From NCBI RefSeq assembly GCF_023205095.1, contig NZ_CP046242.1, forward strand, positions 398,501-462,500: a DNA stretch of 64,000 nt, in the 5' to 3' direction. Source of the DNA: Bizionia sp. M204 (GTDB taxonomy: Bacteria > Bacteroidota > Bacteroidia > Flavobacteriales > Flavobacteriaceae). Shown piece after piece: positions 18,054-27,443 of this stretch (position 1 is the first letter of the stretch; every line of letters starts with the position of its first letter). The position numbers and the translations under genes were made by a program. The notes beneath the pieces are model-generated. The model did no database searches. It was given only the letters and a program-made list of their open reading frames with translations, and was not told the origin of the DNA.

Positions 18054-18677
18054 ATGATTGTTCTTGGAGCAAAAGGTCACGCAAAAGATGTGTTAGTTGT
18101 TTTAAATGAAACGACTACAGTAGAAACTGCTTTATCCTTTTTTGACGATTATACAAAACCTGAAGAAGCACTTTTTTTGGGGAAATATCCCATTTTACAT
18201 TCTTTAAGTGCTATTGACTTTAGTAGTAATCCGCATTTTGTGTCAGCAATTGGAACACCTCATTTACGCAAACAGATGGTAGAAAAATTTAGAAAGGCAG
18301 GAGGCATTTATCAAACGCTTATTTCAAAACATGCTATTATTGGTGCTTTGGATGTTCAAATAGGGCAAGGCTCTAATATTATGCCTTTTGTTTTTATTAG
18401 TAATAGTGTTCAAATTGGTGAAGGTTGCTTAATTAATACATCTGCTCACATCCATCATGATGTTAAAATTGGTAATTATTGTGATGTATCTCCAGGTGCC
18501 AAAATATTAGGTCGGGTTACTGTTGGAAACAATTGCAATATTGGTTCGGGTGCTATTATTTTGCCAAATATTATTTTAGGCGACAATGTAACCGTTGGAG
18601 CCGGAAGCGTGGTTGTAGAAAACTGCTTAACAGAAAATACCATAGTTGGAATTCCAGGAAAATTAAAGGATAAATAA
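18054..18677 (+). CDS. PglD/NeuD-like sugar O/N-acyltransferase (left-handed beta-helix)
   Basis: 207 residues. The N-terminal Rossmann-like PglN domain begins MIVLGAKGHAKDVLVVL. After residue about 95 come hexapeptide repeats typical of a left-handed beta-helix (IGEGCLINTSAHIHHDVKIG, GNNCNIGSGAIILPNI, LGDNVTVGAGSVV). The histidine in NTSAHIHHD is the expected catalytic position. It directly follows the DegT aminotransferase, so the inferred job is acylation of the amino group that enzyme creates. The acyl donor (acetyl-CoA or other) cannot be told. Confidence 0.88.
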   Translation: MIVLGAKGHAKDVLVVLNETTTVETALSFFDDYTKPEEALFLGKYPILHSLSAIDFSSNPHFVSAIGTPHLRKQMVEKFRKAGGIYQTLISKHAIIGALDVQIGQGSNIMPFVFISNSVQIGEGCLINTSAHIHHDVKIGNYCDVSPGAKILGRVTVGNNCNIGSGAIILPNIILGDNVTVGAGSVVVENCLTENTIVGIPGKLKDK

Positions 18678-18679
18678 AG

Positions 18680-19510
18680 ATGAAGCCCTTACTAACAATA
18701 TGTTGCACCACCTATAATCAAGAAAAATATTTAAGAGAAACATTGGACGGTTTTTTGATTCAAGAGACAACTTTTCCTATTGAAATCATTATTCATGACG
18801 ATGCTTCAACAGATAACACGGTTGAGATCATAAAGGAATATGCTGCAAAAGACAACAGAATAACTACTATACTTCAAACGGAAAATCAATATTCTCAAAA
18901 CATAGATCCATGGGCAAATTTTGTGTTTCCTGCCGCAAAAGGAAAGTATTTGGCACTTTGTGAGGGAGATGATTATTGGACAGACCCATTAAAACTTCAG
19001 AAACAAGTAGATTTTTTGGAAAACAATTTGGATTTTGAATTGTGTTTTCACAACTCTAAAAAACTATATCAAGAAAGCGGTAAATTTGAATTAAATGAAG
19101 CCTCATCTCAAGTTGCAGAAGTAACCACAGTGATAGATTTGGTAGACTATTGTTTTATTGCAACACTTACGGTGGTTTTAAGAAATAATTTTAAACTACC
19201 AAAATGGATTAATAATTCAGCTGCTGGTACAGATTGGCCTTTGTTTTTTATCCAAGTTGGAAACGGCAAAATTAAGCGACTTAATGATGTTATGGCTGTT
19301 TATAGAATTCATGAAAATGGAGTTTGGACTTCTAAATCGGAATTACAAAAAATGCAAACAGATTTTTCTGTCATTCAGGATATAATTACAAATAAAATAC
19401 TTCCTGAAGCAGCTCATAAAAAAATGAATAAGAAGTTTAAAAAGCTAAAGAAAAAAATGATTAAATATAGATTAAAACAATTTTTTGACTTAAGAAATAA
19501 GTGCAGATAA
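18680..19510 (+). CDS. Glycosyltransferase family 2
   Basis: 276 residues; starts 2 bp after the acyltransferase stop, so it is third in the operon. GT-A fold signs: LTICCTTYNQEKYLRETLDG, IIIHDDASTDNTVEII, and CEGDDYW (the metal-binding DxD equivalent). The C-terminus is a Lys-rich helix (KKMNKKFKKLKKKMIK) that could touch the membrane surface. It transfers a sugar, perhaps the amino sugar made by its neighbours, onto a lipid-linked glycan or LPS on the cytoplasmic side. Donor and acceptor unknown. Confidence 0.87.
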   Translation: MKPLLTICCTTYNQEKYLRETLDGFLIQETTFPIEIIIHDDASTDNTVEIIKEYAAKDNRITTILQTENQYSQNIDPWANFVFPAAKGKYLALCEGDDYWTDPLKLQKQVDFLENNLDFELCFHNSKKLYQESGKFELNEASSQVAEVTTVIDLVDYCFIATLTVVLRNNFKLPKWINNSAAGTDWPLFFIQVGNGKIKRLNDVMAVYRIHENGVWTSKSELQKMQTDFSVIQDIITNKILPEAAHKKMNKKFKKLKKKMIKYRLKQFFDLRNKCR

Positions 19511-19548
19511 CATGCCGTAAGGCTTCTGTTTATTATTATAGCTGTGGA

Positions 19549-20637
19549 TTAAGTTTTCTTACCTAGAAGATATTTTAAGTACATATTTTCAAAGCTCTTT
19601 AAAATATTCTTCTTGTTCGTATTTCGTATCAACTGAAAAGCAATTTTAGGGTCTATTTTTCCATATTTCGTAAAAATATCAAATTGAATGGCTTTTTGAG
19701 GCGTAATATCAAAATGTTTATCAACAGGACAAGATTCCAAATGTGCTTTAATTAAAATGGCTCCTTTAGCTTTATAAGGTAGTTCCTTGTTTTTTTTAAT
19801 AAATCTAAAAAAACCTGCTGTGACTGTAATCTGTAAATTTAAAATATAAGTACCTATAACTATCTTTTTTTCGTCATCTTTCTCCGCCAGATAATATTTT
19901 TTATGGATGGTGTTAATTACAGCTAAATAGGATTCCAGGTTATTAAAACCATAATTTTTTGTTATTGAATTTTGATTGGCAATATTATAAAAATAGGTTA
20001 CTTCAGAGTTAAAAATAATATTTTTGGCTAAATAGAGCGTTTCAAAATACCAAAGCTCATCTTCATGAACTATACCTTCCTGAAATTTTAGTTGATTAGA
20101 AAAAATGAATTCAGCACTATAAAGATTATTCCAACAAACAGTAAGAAAAGGTTTTTTTAAGGCGAGAGCAACAAAGTTCGAATCTGTGAGTTCCTTACCC
20201 GTTTCTATGTTATGTTCTAAAATATTAGCATTTTCCGTTGTTTGATGAAAAACCTCGGCATTTTTGCCAATAACAATATCAAGGCCAGGATGATATATTT
20301 TGGTTAAACTATCCAAACAATCTTTGGATATAACATCATCTGGATCAAAAAAATAAATACATTCTCCCTTGGCATGTCTTATACCTGTATTTCGCGCCGC
20401 AGAAACCCCTTTGTTTTTTTGTGATATTAATTTGAAGCGATCATCTTTATTAGCCCAAGTAAGTATTTCTTTTTCAGTATCATCAAGACTACCGTCGTTA
20501 ACCAAAATACATTCCCAATTATTATAAGTTTGATTTAATATACTCTCTAACCCTTTGTATATATAACTTTCTACATTATAACATGGTATAACAATGCTTA
20601 TAAAGGGTAACTTGTTTTGTTGTTTTTTTAATGACAT
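19549..20637 (-). CDS. Glycosyltransferase family 2
   Basis: 362 residues. N-terminal GT-A domain: FISIVIPCYNVESYIYKGLESIL, LVNDGSLDDTEK, NKGVSAARNTGIRHAKG and YFFDPDDVIS (DxD-type motif). The C-terminal 150 residues have no motif I recognise. The gene is convergent to the 18680 gene with a 38-bp gap. Single gene, probably with its own promoter. Its role in envelope glycan assembly is inferred from context. Confidence 0.85.
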   Translation of the reverse strand: MSLKKQQNKLPFISIVIPCYNVESYIYKGLESILNQTYNNWECILVNDGSLDDTEKEILTWANKDDRFKLISQKNKGVSAARNTGIRHAKGECIYFFDPDDVISKDCLDSLTKIYHPGLDIVIGKNAEVFHQTTENANILEHNIETGKELTDSNFVALALKKPFLTVCWNNLYSAEFIFSNQLKFQEGIVHEDELWYFETLYLAKNIIFNSEVTYFYNIANQNSITKNYGFNNLESYLAVINTIHKKYYLAEKDDEKKIVIGTYILNLQITVTAGFFRFIKKNKELPYKAKGAILIKAHLESCPVDKHFDITPQKAIQFDIFTKYGKIDPKIAFQLIRNTNKKNILKSFENMYLKYLLGKKT

Positions 20638-20745
20638 TTAAAAAAAATGGTCTACATTTTGTGGTTAAAATAGATTGAATAAGTCAATCCACGATTGCAG
20701 CAAATGTATTAAATTGTAACCTCATTGCAAACAATGTAACGTATT

Positions 20746-21741
20746 CTAAAATAAACATTTAAAATAAAAAGTCAGTTTGTCTATAGGTTTGAGCGCCTTA
20801 AAAAATCTAGAATCATGTTTTACAAACTTATAAAACGCTTTATCGTAACTAGCTGCATTTCTAATTGTGCGTACAATTGTTCTATTAATATGCTTTTCAA
20901 ATAGTACTTTATTATATATCTGTAAATTTTTATTGTGTTCCAATAAATCTTGAGCAGCTTTAATGGTTTTTATAACATGCTCTGATGCTTGATCTCGTTG
21001 CAATGAAACAGCATATACATAAAATAAAATATCGGGATTTGATGCTTGAATCCGCAATTGCTCTAATTGTTTCGTTTTAATGAGAATTTCAGATTTCCGA
21101 AGGTTAGCTTCTTTCGTCTGACTTATATTAGCATCATGCCAACGGTATTTTAATAGCGATTCTGGAATATTGTGAAATTGGGTTTTAAAAATGAGTTGAC
21201 TCCATAAGCCATAATCTTCAGCAGGAACATATTGATGTTCAAACCGTAAACCATTTAAAACAGATTTACGGAACATAACTGTAGGATTCCCAATACCACA
21301 ACTGTGCAAAAACTGAACTTTTAGGGCGTCGTGAGAGACTTCGTGCCTAACGGTTTTCTCTTTTTTATCGCCAAAAAATGTAAACCACGTGCCACAAACA
21401 CCCACTTCAGGATGGTTTTTTAAATAGTCTAATTGTTTTTCAAATCGGGTAGGTAAGGCAATATCATCAGCATCTAGCAATGCTATAAATTCAGTGCTGG
21501 CACGTTCAATACCTTCATTTCGTAAGTTAGCAGGCCCTTCATTTTTAGTTTTTGTAATAACGCTAATACGGGAATCCTGCTTTGTATATGTATCTAGAAT
21601 TTCTGACGTTTTATCTGTAGAATTATCATTTAAAACCAATATTGTAAAATCAGTAAATGTTTGATTTAATAGACTGTCCAGCGATTCTTTCAAGAATTTT
21701 TCGCCATTATAAACCGGCATAATTACAGTTAGTACAGACAT
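20746..21741 (-). CDS. Glycosyltransferase family 2
   Basis: 331 residues. MSVLTVIMPVYNGEKFLKESLDSLL, VLNDNSTDKTSEIL, NEGPANLRNEGIERASTEFIALLDADD (DxDD metal site) and EDYGLWSQL (catalytic-base region) define a complete GT-A family 2 domain over about residues 1-230. The remainder is helical and basic. It is separated from the 19549 gene by 108 bp, so may be independently transcribed. Sugar specificity unknown. Confidence 0.87.
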   Translation of the reverse strand: MSVLTVIMPVYNGEKFLKESLDSLLNQTFTDFTILVLNDNSTDKTSEILDTYTKQDSRISVITKTKNEGPANLRNEGIERASTEFIALLDADDIALPTRFEKQLDYLKNHPEVGVCGTWFTFFGDKKEKTVRHEVSHDALKVQFLHSCGIGNPTVMFRKSVLNGLRFEHQYVPAEDYGLWSQLIFKTQFHNIPESLLKYRWHDANISQTKEANLRKSEILIKTKQLEQLRIQASNPDILFYVYAVSLQRDQASEHVIKTIKAAQDLLEHNKNLQIYNKVLFEKHINRTIVRTIRNAASYDKAFYKFVKHDSRFFKALKPIDKLTFYFKCLF

Positions 21742-21797
21742 TTATAGAGATTTTAGTACATTTTAGTAACAAAAGTAGTTATTTCTATGGCTTAAAC

Positions 21798-21805
21798 TAT
21801 ATTTG
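21798..21805 (+). promoter_or_regulatory. -7 element for the 21829 gene
   Basis: TATATTTG matches TAnnTTTG 23 bp upstream of the ATG at 21829. The -33 element is not clear. Confidence 0.5.
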
Positions 21806-21828
21806 TAAAAAATAATCCGCAATTATCC

Positions 21829-22695
21829 ATGAAAAAAATTCACGTAGGTTTTTTACTGTCTTATGATTACGATAAACTAAAAAAATCCATTCCGCCTGTT
21901 TATAAGGAAGCGGATGCTATTTTTATTGCTATGGATCATAAAAATAGAACTTGGTCTGGTGAAACTTTTGAGGTGGATCCAGCCTTTTTTGAATGGTTGG
22001 AAGCTTTTGATGTGGATAATAAAATTCAATTGTATAAAGATGATTTCTACGATGCGGATTTAATTGCTATTGAAAATGATAATCGTGAGCGGCACATGTT
22101 ATCGCTTAAAATGGGTATTGGAAATTGGCTTGTGCAAATTGATAGTGATGAGTATTTTGTAGATTTTGCAAACTATGTTAAAGACTTAAGGCGCTTTGAT
22201 AGTTATCTGGACAATCCGGAAAAGAATAACATTCAAATTGCGGCCTATTTAATCAATTTATACAAGTATACGGATAATGGTGTGTTATTTATAAAGGAGC
22301 CAACACGTGGAATTATTGCCACCAATTACCCGAATTATAAAGTGGCTCGAAACACCAGAAAGCGTATTGTTTATACGCAAAATATTCTACTTCATGAAAG
22401 TATTGCTAGAGATGAAGCGGAATTGGTTTTAAAATTAGATAATTGGGGACACAATATTGAAGTTCATGATAAGGAAGCTTTTTTAGAAAAATGGCGAACC
22501 ACCAATAAGTCTAACTACAAAGAGCGTGAAAATTTCTTCTATATTGAACCCGAAAAATGGAAACATTTGGAGTTTTGTGAAGGAAATACCATTGAAGAAA
22601 TTAGAAAGAATATCAATTTAGAAGGGATTATGCCTTCCAAATTTTTTATTGCTAAAAAGAATTTTGGTCAATACTTCAAACACTTATTTAAGTAG
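21829..22695 (+). CDS. Unrecognised protein with DSDEYF motif, putative glycosyltransferase
   Basis: 288 residues. No family that I can name with certainty. It starts VGFLLSYDYDKLKKSIPPVYKEADAIFIAMD and contains LVQIDSDEYFVDF (residues about 103-115), which resembles the DxD metal site of GT-A enzymes. An aromatic, basic C-terminal region follows. Both neighbours are glycosyltransferases and its 3' end overlaps the convergent GT4 gene by 12 bp. I infer a nucleotide-sugar transferase of the envelope glycan pathway. A structure prediction against GT2, GT25 and GT92 folds would settle this. Confidence 0.6.
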   Translation: MKKIHVGFLLSYDYDKLKKSIPPVYKEADAIFIAMDHKNRTWSGETFEVDPAFFEWLEAFDVDNKIQLYKDDFYDADLIAIENDNRERHMLSLKMGIGNWLVQIDSDEYFVDFANYVKDLRRFDSYLDNPEKNNIQIAAYLINLYKYTDNGVLFIKEPTRGIIATNYPNYKVARNTRKRIVYTQNILLHESIARDEAELVLKLDNWGHNIEVHDKEAFLEKWRTTNKSNYKERENFFYIEPEKWKHLEFCEGNTIEEIRKNINLEGIMPSKFFIAKKNFGQYFKHLFK

Positions 22696-23760
22696 CGTTT
22701 CATAAACTTTTAAATACTGTTTAGCGGTTTCATCCCAAGAATAAGAGTTGGCATGCAGCTGCAGCTTTTCCTTGTAATTCTCCGGGTTTTCATGGTATGT
22801 TCTCATGCCTTGCACAAGGATGTCAGCCATATATTTAGGTTCAAAATGTTCCCAGTAAAATGCGTGTTTACCACCAACTTCTGGGAGCGAACTTTTATCA
22901 GATAAAAACACAGGTTTACCATATTGCATCGCTTCAATTGGGGGAATGCCAAAGCCTTCTCGCAGAGACGGAAAGCAAAACGCATAACAGTTTTTTAAAT
23001 AATAGGCTTTGTCCTCTTCACTAATTTTTCCTGTTAGAAATACGCGATGTTCAAGGTTTAAATCAGCAATTAATTTCATGATGTTTTTAGCGTAATCCGT
23101 TGTGTTTTTTCCAGAAATTATCAAACTCAATTCGGGAAGATGAGCAAGCATATTTACTAATGTGTGAAAATTCTTTTTTTCTAAAAGTTCACCAATTGTA
23201 AATAGGAAATCACCTTTTGGAAGTAATTCAGGGGTATGGGTTTTAGCTAACTCAAAAGGTTTGGCGCTACCATTATAAATAACATATTCAGGAATATTTG
23301 GTACTTTAAAATAGGTGTGTGTCATGCTTTTTGCATATTCTGAAATATAGGTAATTGCATGACTTCGCTTTAGTTTAGCATTAAAAAGTGCAACGCGTTT
23401 ATCTAACTTCTTTCCCGATAATTCTTCCATGAAGTTGACATCATGAACCGTTAATACATATGGTATATTTTTAAAGGGTTCAACTTTGGTATTTTGATTT
23501 AAGGAATGCCATAAGTCGAATTGTTTTTTAATTCGGAATAGTTTTTTTCGCTGTAAGGAATTATATTTTTTATATGAAAACGTGCTGCCAAATTCATCTT
23601 CCAGCTTTTCAGGATGTTTACTAATAAGGGTGATATGGAAATCCAATGCTTCTAAAATAGCTTGATTCTCATAAAACCCTTTAATAAGGTGGTAGTTAAA
23701 CTGACCAAAACCAAAGAAGAGATTATCAATATTATGAGATTCCAAACAAATTGTGGGCAT
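22684..23760 (-). CDS. Glycosyltransferase family 4 (GT-B fold)
   Basis: 358 residues. The GT-B C-terminal domain is clear: ELLEKKNFHTLVNML, FLTGKISEEDKAYYLKNC, FPSLREGFGIPPIEAMQYGKPV (the family 1/4 E-x7-E donor-binding motif) and SLPEVGG. The N-terminus (NIDNLFFGFGQFNYHLIKGF, YVLTVHDVNFM, YISEYAKSM) fits the acceptor domain of family 4 mannosyl/glucosyltransferases. It overlaps the 3' end of the 21829 gene by 12 bp on the other strand. Role in LPS or capsule inferred from neighbours. Confidence 0.9.
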   Translation of the reverse strand: MPTICLESHNIDNLFFGFGQFNYHLIKGFYENQAILEALDFHITLISKHPEKLEDEFGSTFSYKKYNSLQRKKLFRIKKQFDLWHSLNQNTKVEPFKNIPYVLTVHDVNFMEELSGKKLDKRVALFNAKLKRSHAITYISEYAKSMTHTYFKVPNIPEYVIYNGSAKPFELAKTHTPELLPKGDFLFTIGELLEKKNFHTLVNMLAHLPELSLIISGKNTTDYAKNIMKLIADLNLEHRVFLTGKISEEDKAYYLKNCYAFCFPSLREGFGIPPIEAMQYGKPVFLSDKSSLPEVGGKHAFYWEHFEPKYMADILVQGMRTYHENPENYKEKLQLHANSYSWDETAKQYLKVYETLLK

Positions 23761-23851
23761 ACGAAAAGCTTTTGTGCAAATTATTAAAAATGAAAACGAA
23801 CTGCTAATTTAATTCCAGATAAAAATAAAATAAATATTGTAATATTGCAGC

Positions 23852-24613
23852 ATGAATTATACAGTGCATAAGGCGTTTCAGAAGGATAAGCAAGTGCTTA
23901 CATCATATATTGAAAATTATGAAACGTCTGGTGAGGATTTTGGAAATCAGGATCGGAATTCACTAAAACTATACAATTTAAATGGTTTAACGATTAACGT
24001 GAAATCCTTTAAAATTCCAAATTTGGTGAATCAGATTGCCTATCGCTTTTTTAGAAAAAGTAAAGCCCAACGCTCTTTTGAGTACGCTAATCGTCTCCTG
24101 CATCTTGGTATTGGAACGCCGCAACCTATTGCTTTTTATGAGTATAAAACACCTTTTTTATTCAAGAAAAGTTATTATATCAGTGAGCACTTGCCTTATG
24201 ATTTAACCTATCGTGAATTGACTTTCAACTTAACTATGGCGAATCATGAAGCCATTTTACGCGCTTTTACACGATTCACGTTTGGGCTGCATAAAGCCGG
24301 TGTGAATTTTCTAGATCATTCGCCTGGGAACACATTGATTCAATTAAACGGTGGCGCGTATAAATTTTATTTAGTGGATTTAAACCGAATGGAATTTGGT
24401 GACATGGATTTTGAAACCCGAATAAAAAACTTTGCACGCTTAACGACTCACAAATCTATGGTGGAAATTATGAGTGACGAATATGCTAAACTAGGCGGAT
24501 ATGATTATAATCGCGTGTTTCATTTAATGTGGGAAGAAACCGAAGCATTTCAAAATCGGTTTCATAGAAAAAGACGGATTAAAAATAAGGTATTCTTCTG
24601 GCGAAAAAAATAG
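23852..24613 (+). CDS. Lipopolysaccharide kinase, WaaP/InaA (Kdo kinase) family
   Basis: 253 residues. Kinase-like fold: LTINVKSFKIPN gives the candidate ATP-binding lysine, VNFLDHSPGNTLI is the catalytic loop (Asp and Asn present), and FYLVDLNRMEF replaces the DFG metal motif. This combination is typical of Kdo/heptose kinases that phosphorylate the inner LPS core at the cytoplasmic face. It lies between GT4 and the WaaE-like and GT9 genes, which supports an LPS-core role. The last 15 residues are strongly basic (RKRRIKNKVFFWRKK), consistent with membrane association. Confidence 0.82.
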   Translation: MNYTVHKAFQKDKQVLTSYIENYETSGEDFGNQDRNSLKLYNLNGLTINVKSFKIPNLVNQIAYRFFRKSKAQRSFEYANRLLHLGIGTPQPIAFYEYKTPFLFKKSYYISEHLPYDLTYRELTFNLTMANHEAILRAFTRFTFGLHKAGVNFLDHSPGNTLIQLNGGAYKFYLVDLNRMEFGDMDFETRIKNFARLTTHKSMVEIMSDEYAKLGGYDYNRVFHLMWEETEAFQNRFHRKRRIKNKVFFWRKK

Positions 24614-24615
24614 TG

Positions 24616-25368
24616 TTATTTCAAGTTTCTTCGTAAAAGCCACAATTTCACATAACGCATATAAACGACATAACCTTGAATAAAACCAATGGTTAAACCT
24701 ACAACACCATCGCGAAATCCGCTTTGAATAATATAATGTTTAAAAAATCCCCAAAAGGGTTTAATCACAAAATGGTACGGATTTAGTGTCCCCGTTTTTT
24801 TATCGTAATCTTTAGCTTGTTTGGTTGCATACCGATTCATTTTATCCATATAAGCATCCATAGTTGTGTATGTGTTGTGTGATAGTTTGGATTTTAAATG
24901 GCCAACAGATCCTTGTGCAACTATTTCTTCATGCACCAATTTATCTTCGTATAGGCATAAATCGCGTTTAAACAAACGGATAACTTTGTCATTTCGCCAA
25001 CCGCTATAATTAACGCGTTTACCCATAAAATGGTTCATGCGGCCAATCCAAAAAGCAACATCTTGTTGTTCGTTACTTAAAACTTCAAGTATTTCAATTT
25101 GTAATTCAGGTGTTACACGTTCGTCAGCATCAACAATTAAAACCCAATCATGTTTTGCTTGTGGAATTATCCAATTTTTCTGTTCCGCATGGTAGGTGAA
25201 TTTTCGCTGAATAGCGGTAACATTTAATTCTAAAGCTTTTTCATAGGTGCCATCCGTACTAAAGCTATCAACCACAATAATTTCATCTGCAAAACGTACA
25301 GAATCTATAACGGATGCTATATTGAGAATCTCATTTTTGGTTATAATAATAGCTGTTAGTTTTTCCAT
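24616..25368 (-). CDS. Glycosyltransferase family 2, WaaE/KdtX-like
   Basis: 250 residues. ITKNEILNIASVIDSVRFADEIIVVDSFSTDGTYE, FTYHAEQKNWIIPQAKHDWVLIVDADERVTPEL and WIGRMNHFMGKRVNYSGWRNDKVIRLF match the WaaE/KdtX-like subgroup of GT2, which attaches hexoses to inner-core LPS. The DADE metal site is intact. The gene is 1 bp from the GT9 gene, so they form a two-gene operon and jointly suggest LPS-core synthesis. Its stop lies 2 bp from the convergent kinase gene. Confidence 0.88.
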   Translation of the reverse strand: MEKLTAIIITKNEILNIASVIDSVRFADEIIVVDSFSTDGTYEKALELNVTAIQRKFTYHAEQKNWIIPQAKHDWVLIVDADERVTPELQIEILEVLSNEQQDVAFWIGRMNHFMGKRVNYSGWRNDKVIRLFKRDLCLYEDKLVHEEIVAQGSVGHLKSKLSHNTYTTMDAYMDKMNRYATKQAKDYDKKTGTLNPYHFVIKPFWGFFKHYIIQSGFRDGVVGLTIGFIQGYVVYMRYVKLWLLRRNLK

Positions 25369-25369
25369 A

Positions 25370-26431
25370 TTACGAACGGAACATTTTTAGAAACCGATTT
25401 AGCTTATCATAAAATAAATCGGGTATAAATTTATGATATAATTCCATGGCGTGTGGTTTCATATCTTTTTCCCTTTTTCCTTTATATAATTCTGGTTTGT
25501 AATCCTTTAAATGTACGGATTCATTCACGTTCTCCATTTCAAAAATATTCCAAGTATCCTTATCAATCCAAGTAGAAAAAATGGTAAATGTTTTTATGTT
25601 CAATGCTTTTGCCATATTTACAGCGCCACCTTCATTACCAATTAATGCATGACAATGTGCTGTGAGTGCTAAAAATTCGCGCAGACTTTTTCCAAATAAA
25701 TTTAGATAAATATGGTTTTGTGTTTCCAGTTTACAGAGCTTAAAAATGGCTTGAGCATCGGCTTCCTGTTTTGGAATATAATTAAATAAAATCTGACCAT
25801 CTGTTGTGGCTACAATTTGGTCAATTACCTGTGCCATGTATTCAAACGGATAGGTTTTATTAGGGCCACTTCCTAGCACACTAATCATAATAAGTGGTTT
25901 GTCTAGGCTTACCCCGTTTGAAATTAAAAACTGTTTACTTGTTTCAAGCTCTTCAGAAGATAAATAAATTTTAGGTCTTGCCGCTGTGATATAAATATCC
26001 AATGGTTCCAACAACTGCAATCGATTTATAATTGCTAAACCACAAGCTTCATCGGTTTGATTTCTACGTTTTATATTATGATGGTATATGAATGTTGAAT
26101 ACGGCTTATGATACGAAATTTTAGTTTTAGCACCAGATAAAGCTGTAATTAGGTTACTAGATAGTTTTGAATACACATCAATTACCACATCATACTTTTC
26201 CTTTTTTACAGATTTAGCGAAATTCCAAAGCGCTATTTTGCTTTTTTCGGCTTCAGGTGTAAAGAAGATGAAATTATCAATAAAAGGATTGTGTTCAACA
26301 ACAGGAAATGTGTGAGAATTGATTAAATAATCTAATTGCGCCTTTGGGTAACGTTCACGTAACGCTTCAAATAAGACGCTAGATGTGAGTACATCACCAA
26401 TCATTTTTTGTTGTATAACTAAAATTTTCAA
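25370..26431 (-). CDS. Glycosyltransferase family 9 (ADP-heptose:LPS heptosyltransferase-like)
   Basis: 353 residues. The TTG start at 26431 gives the family's usual opening KILVIQQKMIGDVLTSSVLFEALRERYP. C-terminal GT-B features are LIMISVLGSGPNKTYPFEYMAQ, HCHALIGNEGGAVNMAKALNIKTFTIF (donor-site GNEGG) and FSTWIDKDTW. It transfers heptose or a related sugar to inner-core LPS. The pairing with a WaaE-like GT2 and a WaaP-like kinase supports this. Whether this species uses heptose or another core sugar is not visible. Confidence 0.88.
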   Translation of the reverse strand: MKILVIQQKMIGDVLTSSVLFEALRERYPKAQLDYLINSHTFPVVEHNPFIDNFIFFTPEAEKSKIALWNFAKSVKKEKYDVVIDVYSKLSSNLITALSGAKTKISYHKPYSTFIYHHNIKRRNQTDEACGLAIINRLQLLEPLDIYITAARPKIYLSSEELETSKQFLISNGVSLDKPLIMISVLGSGPNKTYPFEYMAQVIDQIVATTDGQILFNYIPKQEADAQAIFKLCKLETQNHIYLNLFGKSLREFLALTAHCHALIGNEGGAVNMAKALNIKTFTIFSTWIDKDTWNIFEMENVNESVHLKDYKPELYKGKREKDMKPHAMELYHKFIPDLFYDKLNRFLKMFRS

Positions 26432-26491
26432 ATAGCTAGGTTTGTTTTTATTCTTTCAAAATTTTACGGAACACTGCTGCTGCAAACTAAA

Positions 26492-27307
26492 TTAAACCGC
26501 TACATCATATTCGCGCAAAGCATCATTTAAGGATGTCTTTTTATCTGTACTTTCTTTACGTTTTCCAATAATTAAAGCACAAGGCACTTGAAATTCGCCA
26601 GCTTTGAATTTTTTGGTATAGCTACCAGGAATTACAACGGATCGTGCAGGTACTATACCTTTCATTTCAACAGGCTCATTACCTGTTACATCAATAATTT
26701 TCGTGCTCATGGTTAAAACAACATTCGCTCCTAAAACGGCTTCTTTTTCTACTTTAACACCTTCAACTACAATACATCGTGAACCTATAAAAGCACCATC
26801 TTCAATAATAACTGGAGCAGCTTGAAGGGGCTCTAAAACACCACCAATACCAACACCGCCTGAAAGATGGACGTTTTTACCAATTTGGGCGCAACTACCA
26901 ACTGTTGCCCAGGTGTCCACCATGGTTCCTTCACCTACATAAGCACCAATATTTACATAACTTGGCATTAAAATAACACCTTTAGAAATATAAGCACCAT
27001 GCCGTGCAACTGCATGCGGAACAACACGAATTCCTTTATCCTTATACCCTGTTTTTAATGGAATTTTATCATGATATTCAAAAATACCGACCTCAAAAGT
27101 TTCCATTTTTTGAATAGGGAAATATAAGACGACCGCTTTTTTTACCCATTCATTCACTTTCCAACCTTTATCGGTTGGTTCAGCAACACGCAAGGTGCCT
27201 TCATCTAATAAATCAATAACGCTTCGAATGCTGTCAATGGTTACTTTATCCGTTAATAATTCGCGATTATCCCACGCATTTTCTATAATTTGTTGTAGTT
27301 GCTTCAT
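26492..27307 (-). CDS. dapD: 2,3,4,5-tetrahydropyridine-2,6-dicarboxylate N-succinyltransferase
   Basis: 271 residues from the ATG at 27307. The open frame to 27361 adds 18 residues that DapD proteins lack. Lysine/diaminopimelate pathway: succinylates tetrahydrodipicolinate using succinyl-CoA. Motifs: LQQIIENAWDNRELL, RVVPHAVARHGAYISKGVILMPSYVNIGAYV and GTMVDTWATVGSCAQIGKNVHLSGGVGIGGVLEPL (left-handed beta-helix), then VIPGSYTKKF. Full length for the family. Divergent from ruvX with a 151-bp gap. Confidence 0.95.
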   Translation of the reverse strand: MKQLQQIIENAWDNRELLTDKVTIDSIRSVIDLLDEGTLRVAEPTDKGWKVNEWVKKAVVLYFPIQKMETFEVGIFEYHDKIPLKTGYKDKGIRVVPHAVARHGAYISKGVILMPSYVNIGAYVGEGTMVDTWATVGSCAQIGKNVHLSGGVGIGGVLEPLQAAPVIIEDGAFIGSRCIVVEGVKVEKEAVLGANVVLTMSTKIIDVTGNEPVEMKGIVPARSVVIPGSYTKKFKAGEFQVPCALIIGKRKESTDKKTSLNDALREYDVAV

Positions 27308-27443
27308 AATAGTTTTACTAAAAAATTGAGCGTCTAGTTGTATAATTCTTGCTCTTTTCACAAAGATAAAGTTATAATTGAATTCTTTATTACGGATTGC
27401 TTTTAAAAAATAGGTTTTCTAATTAAGTTTTAGTTTTAAATGG

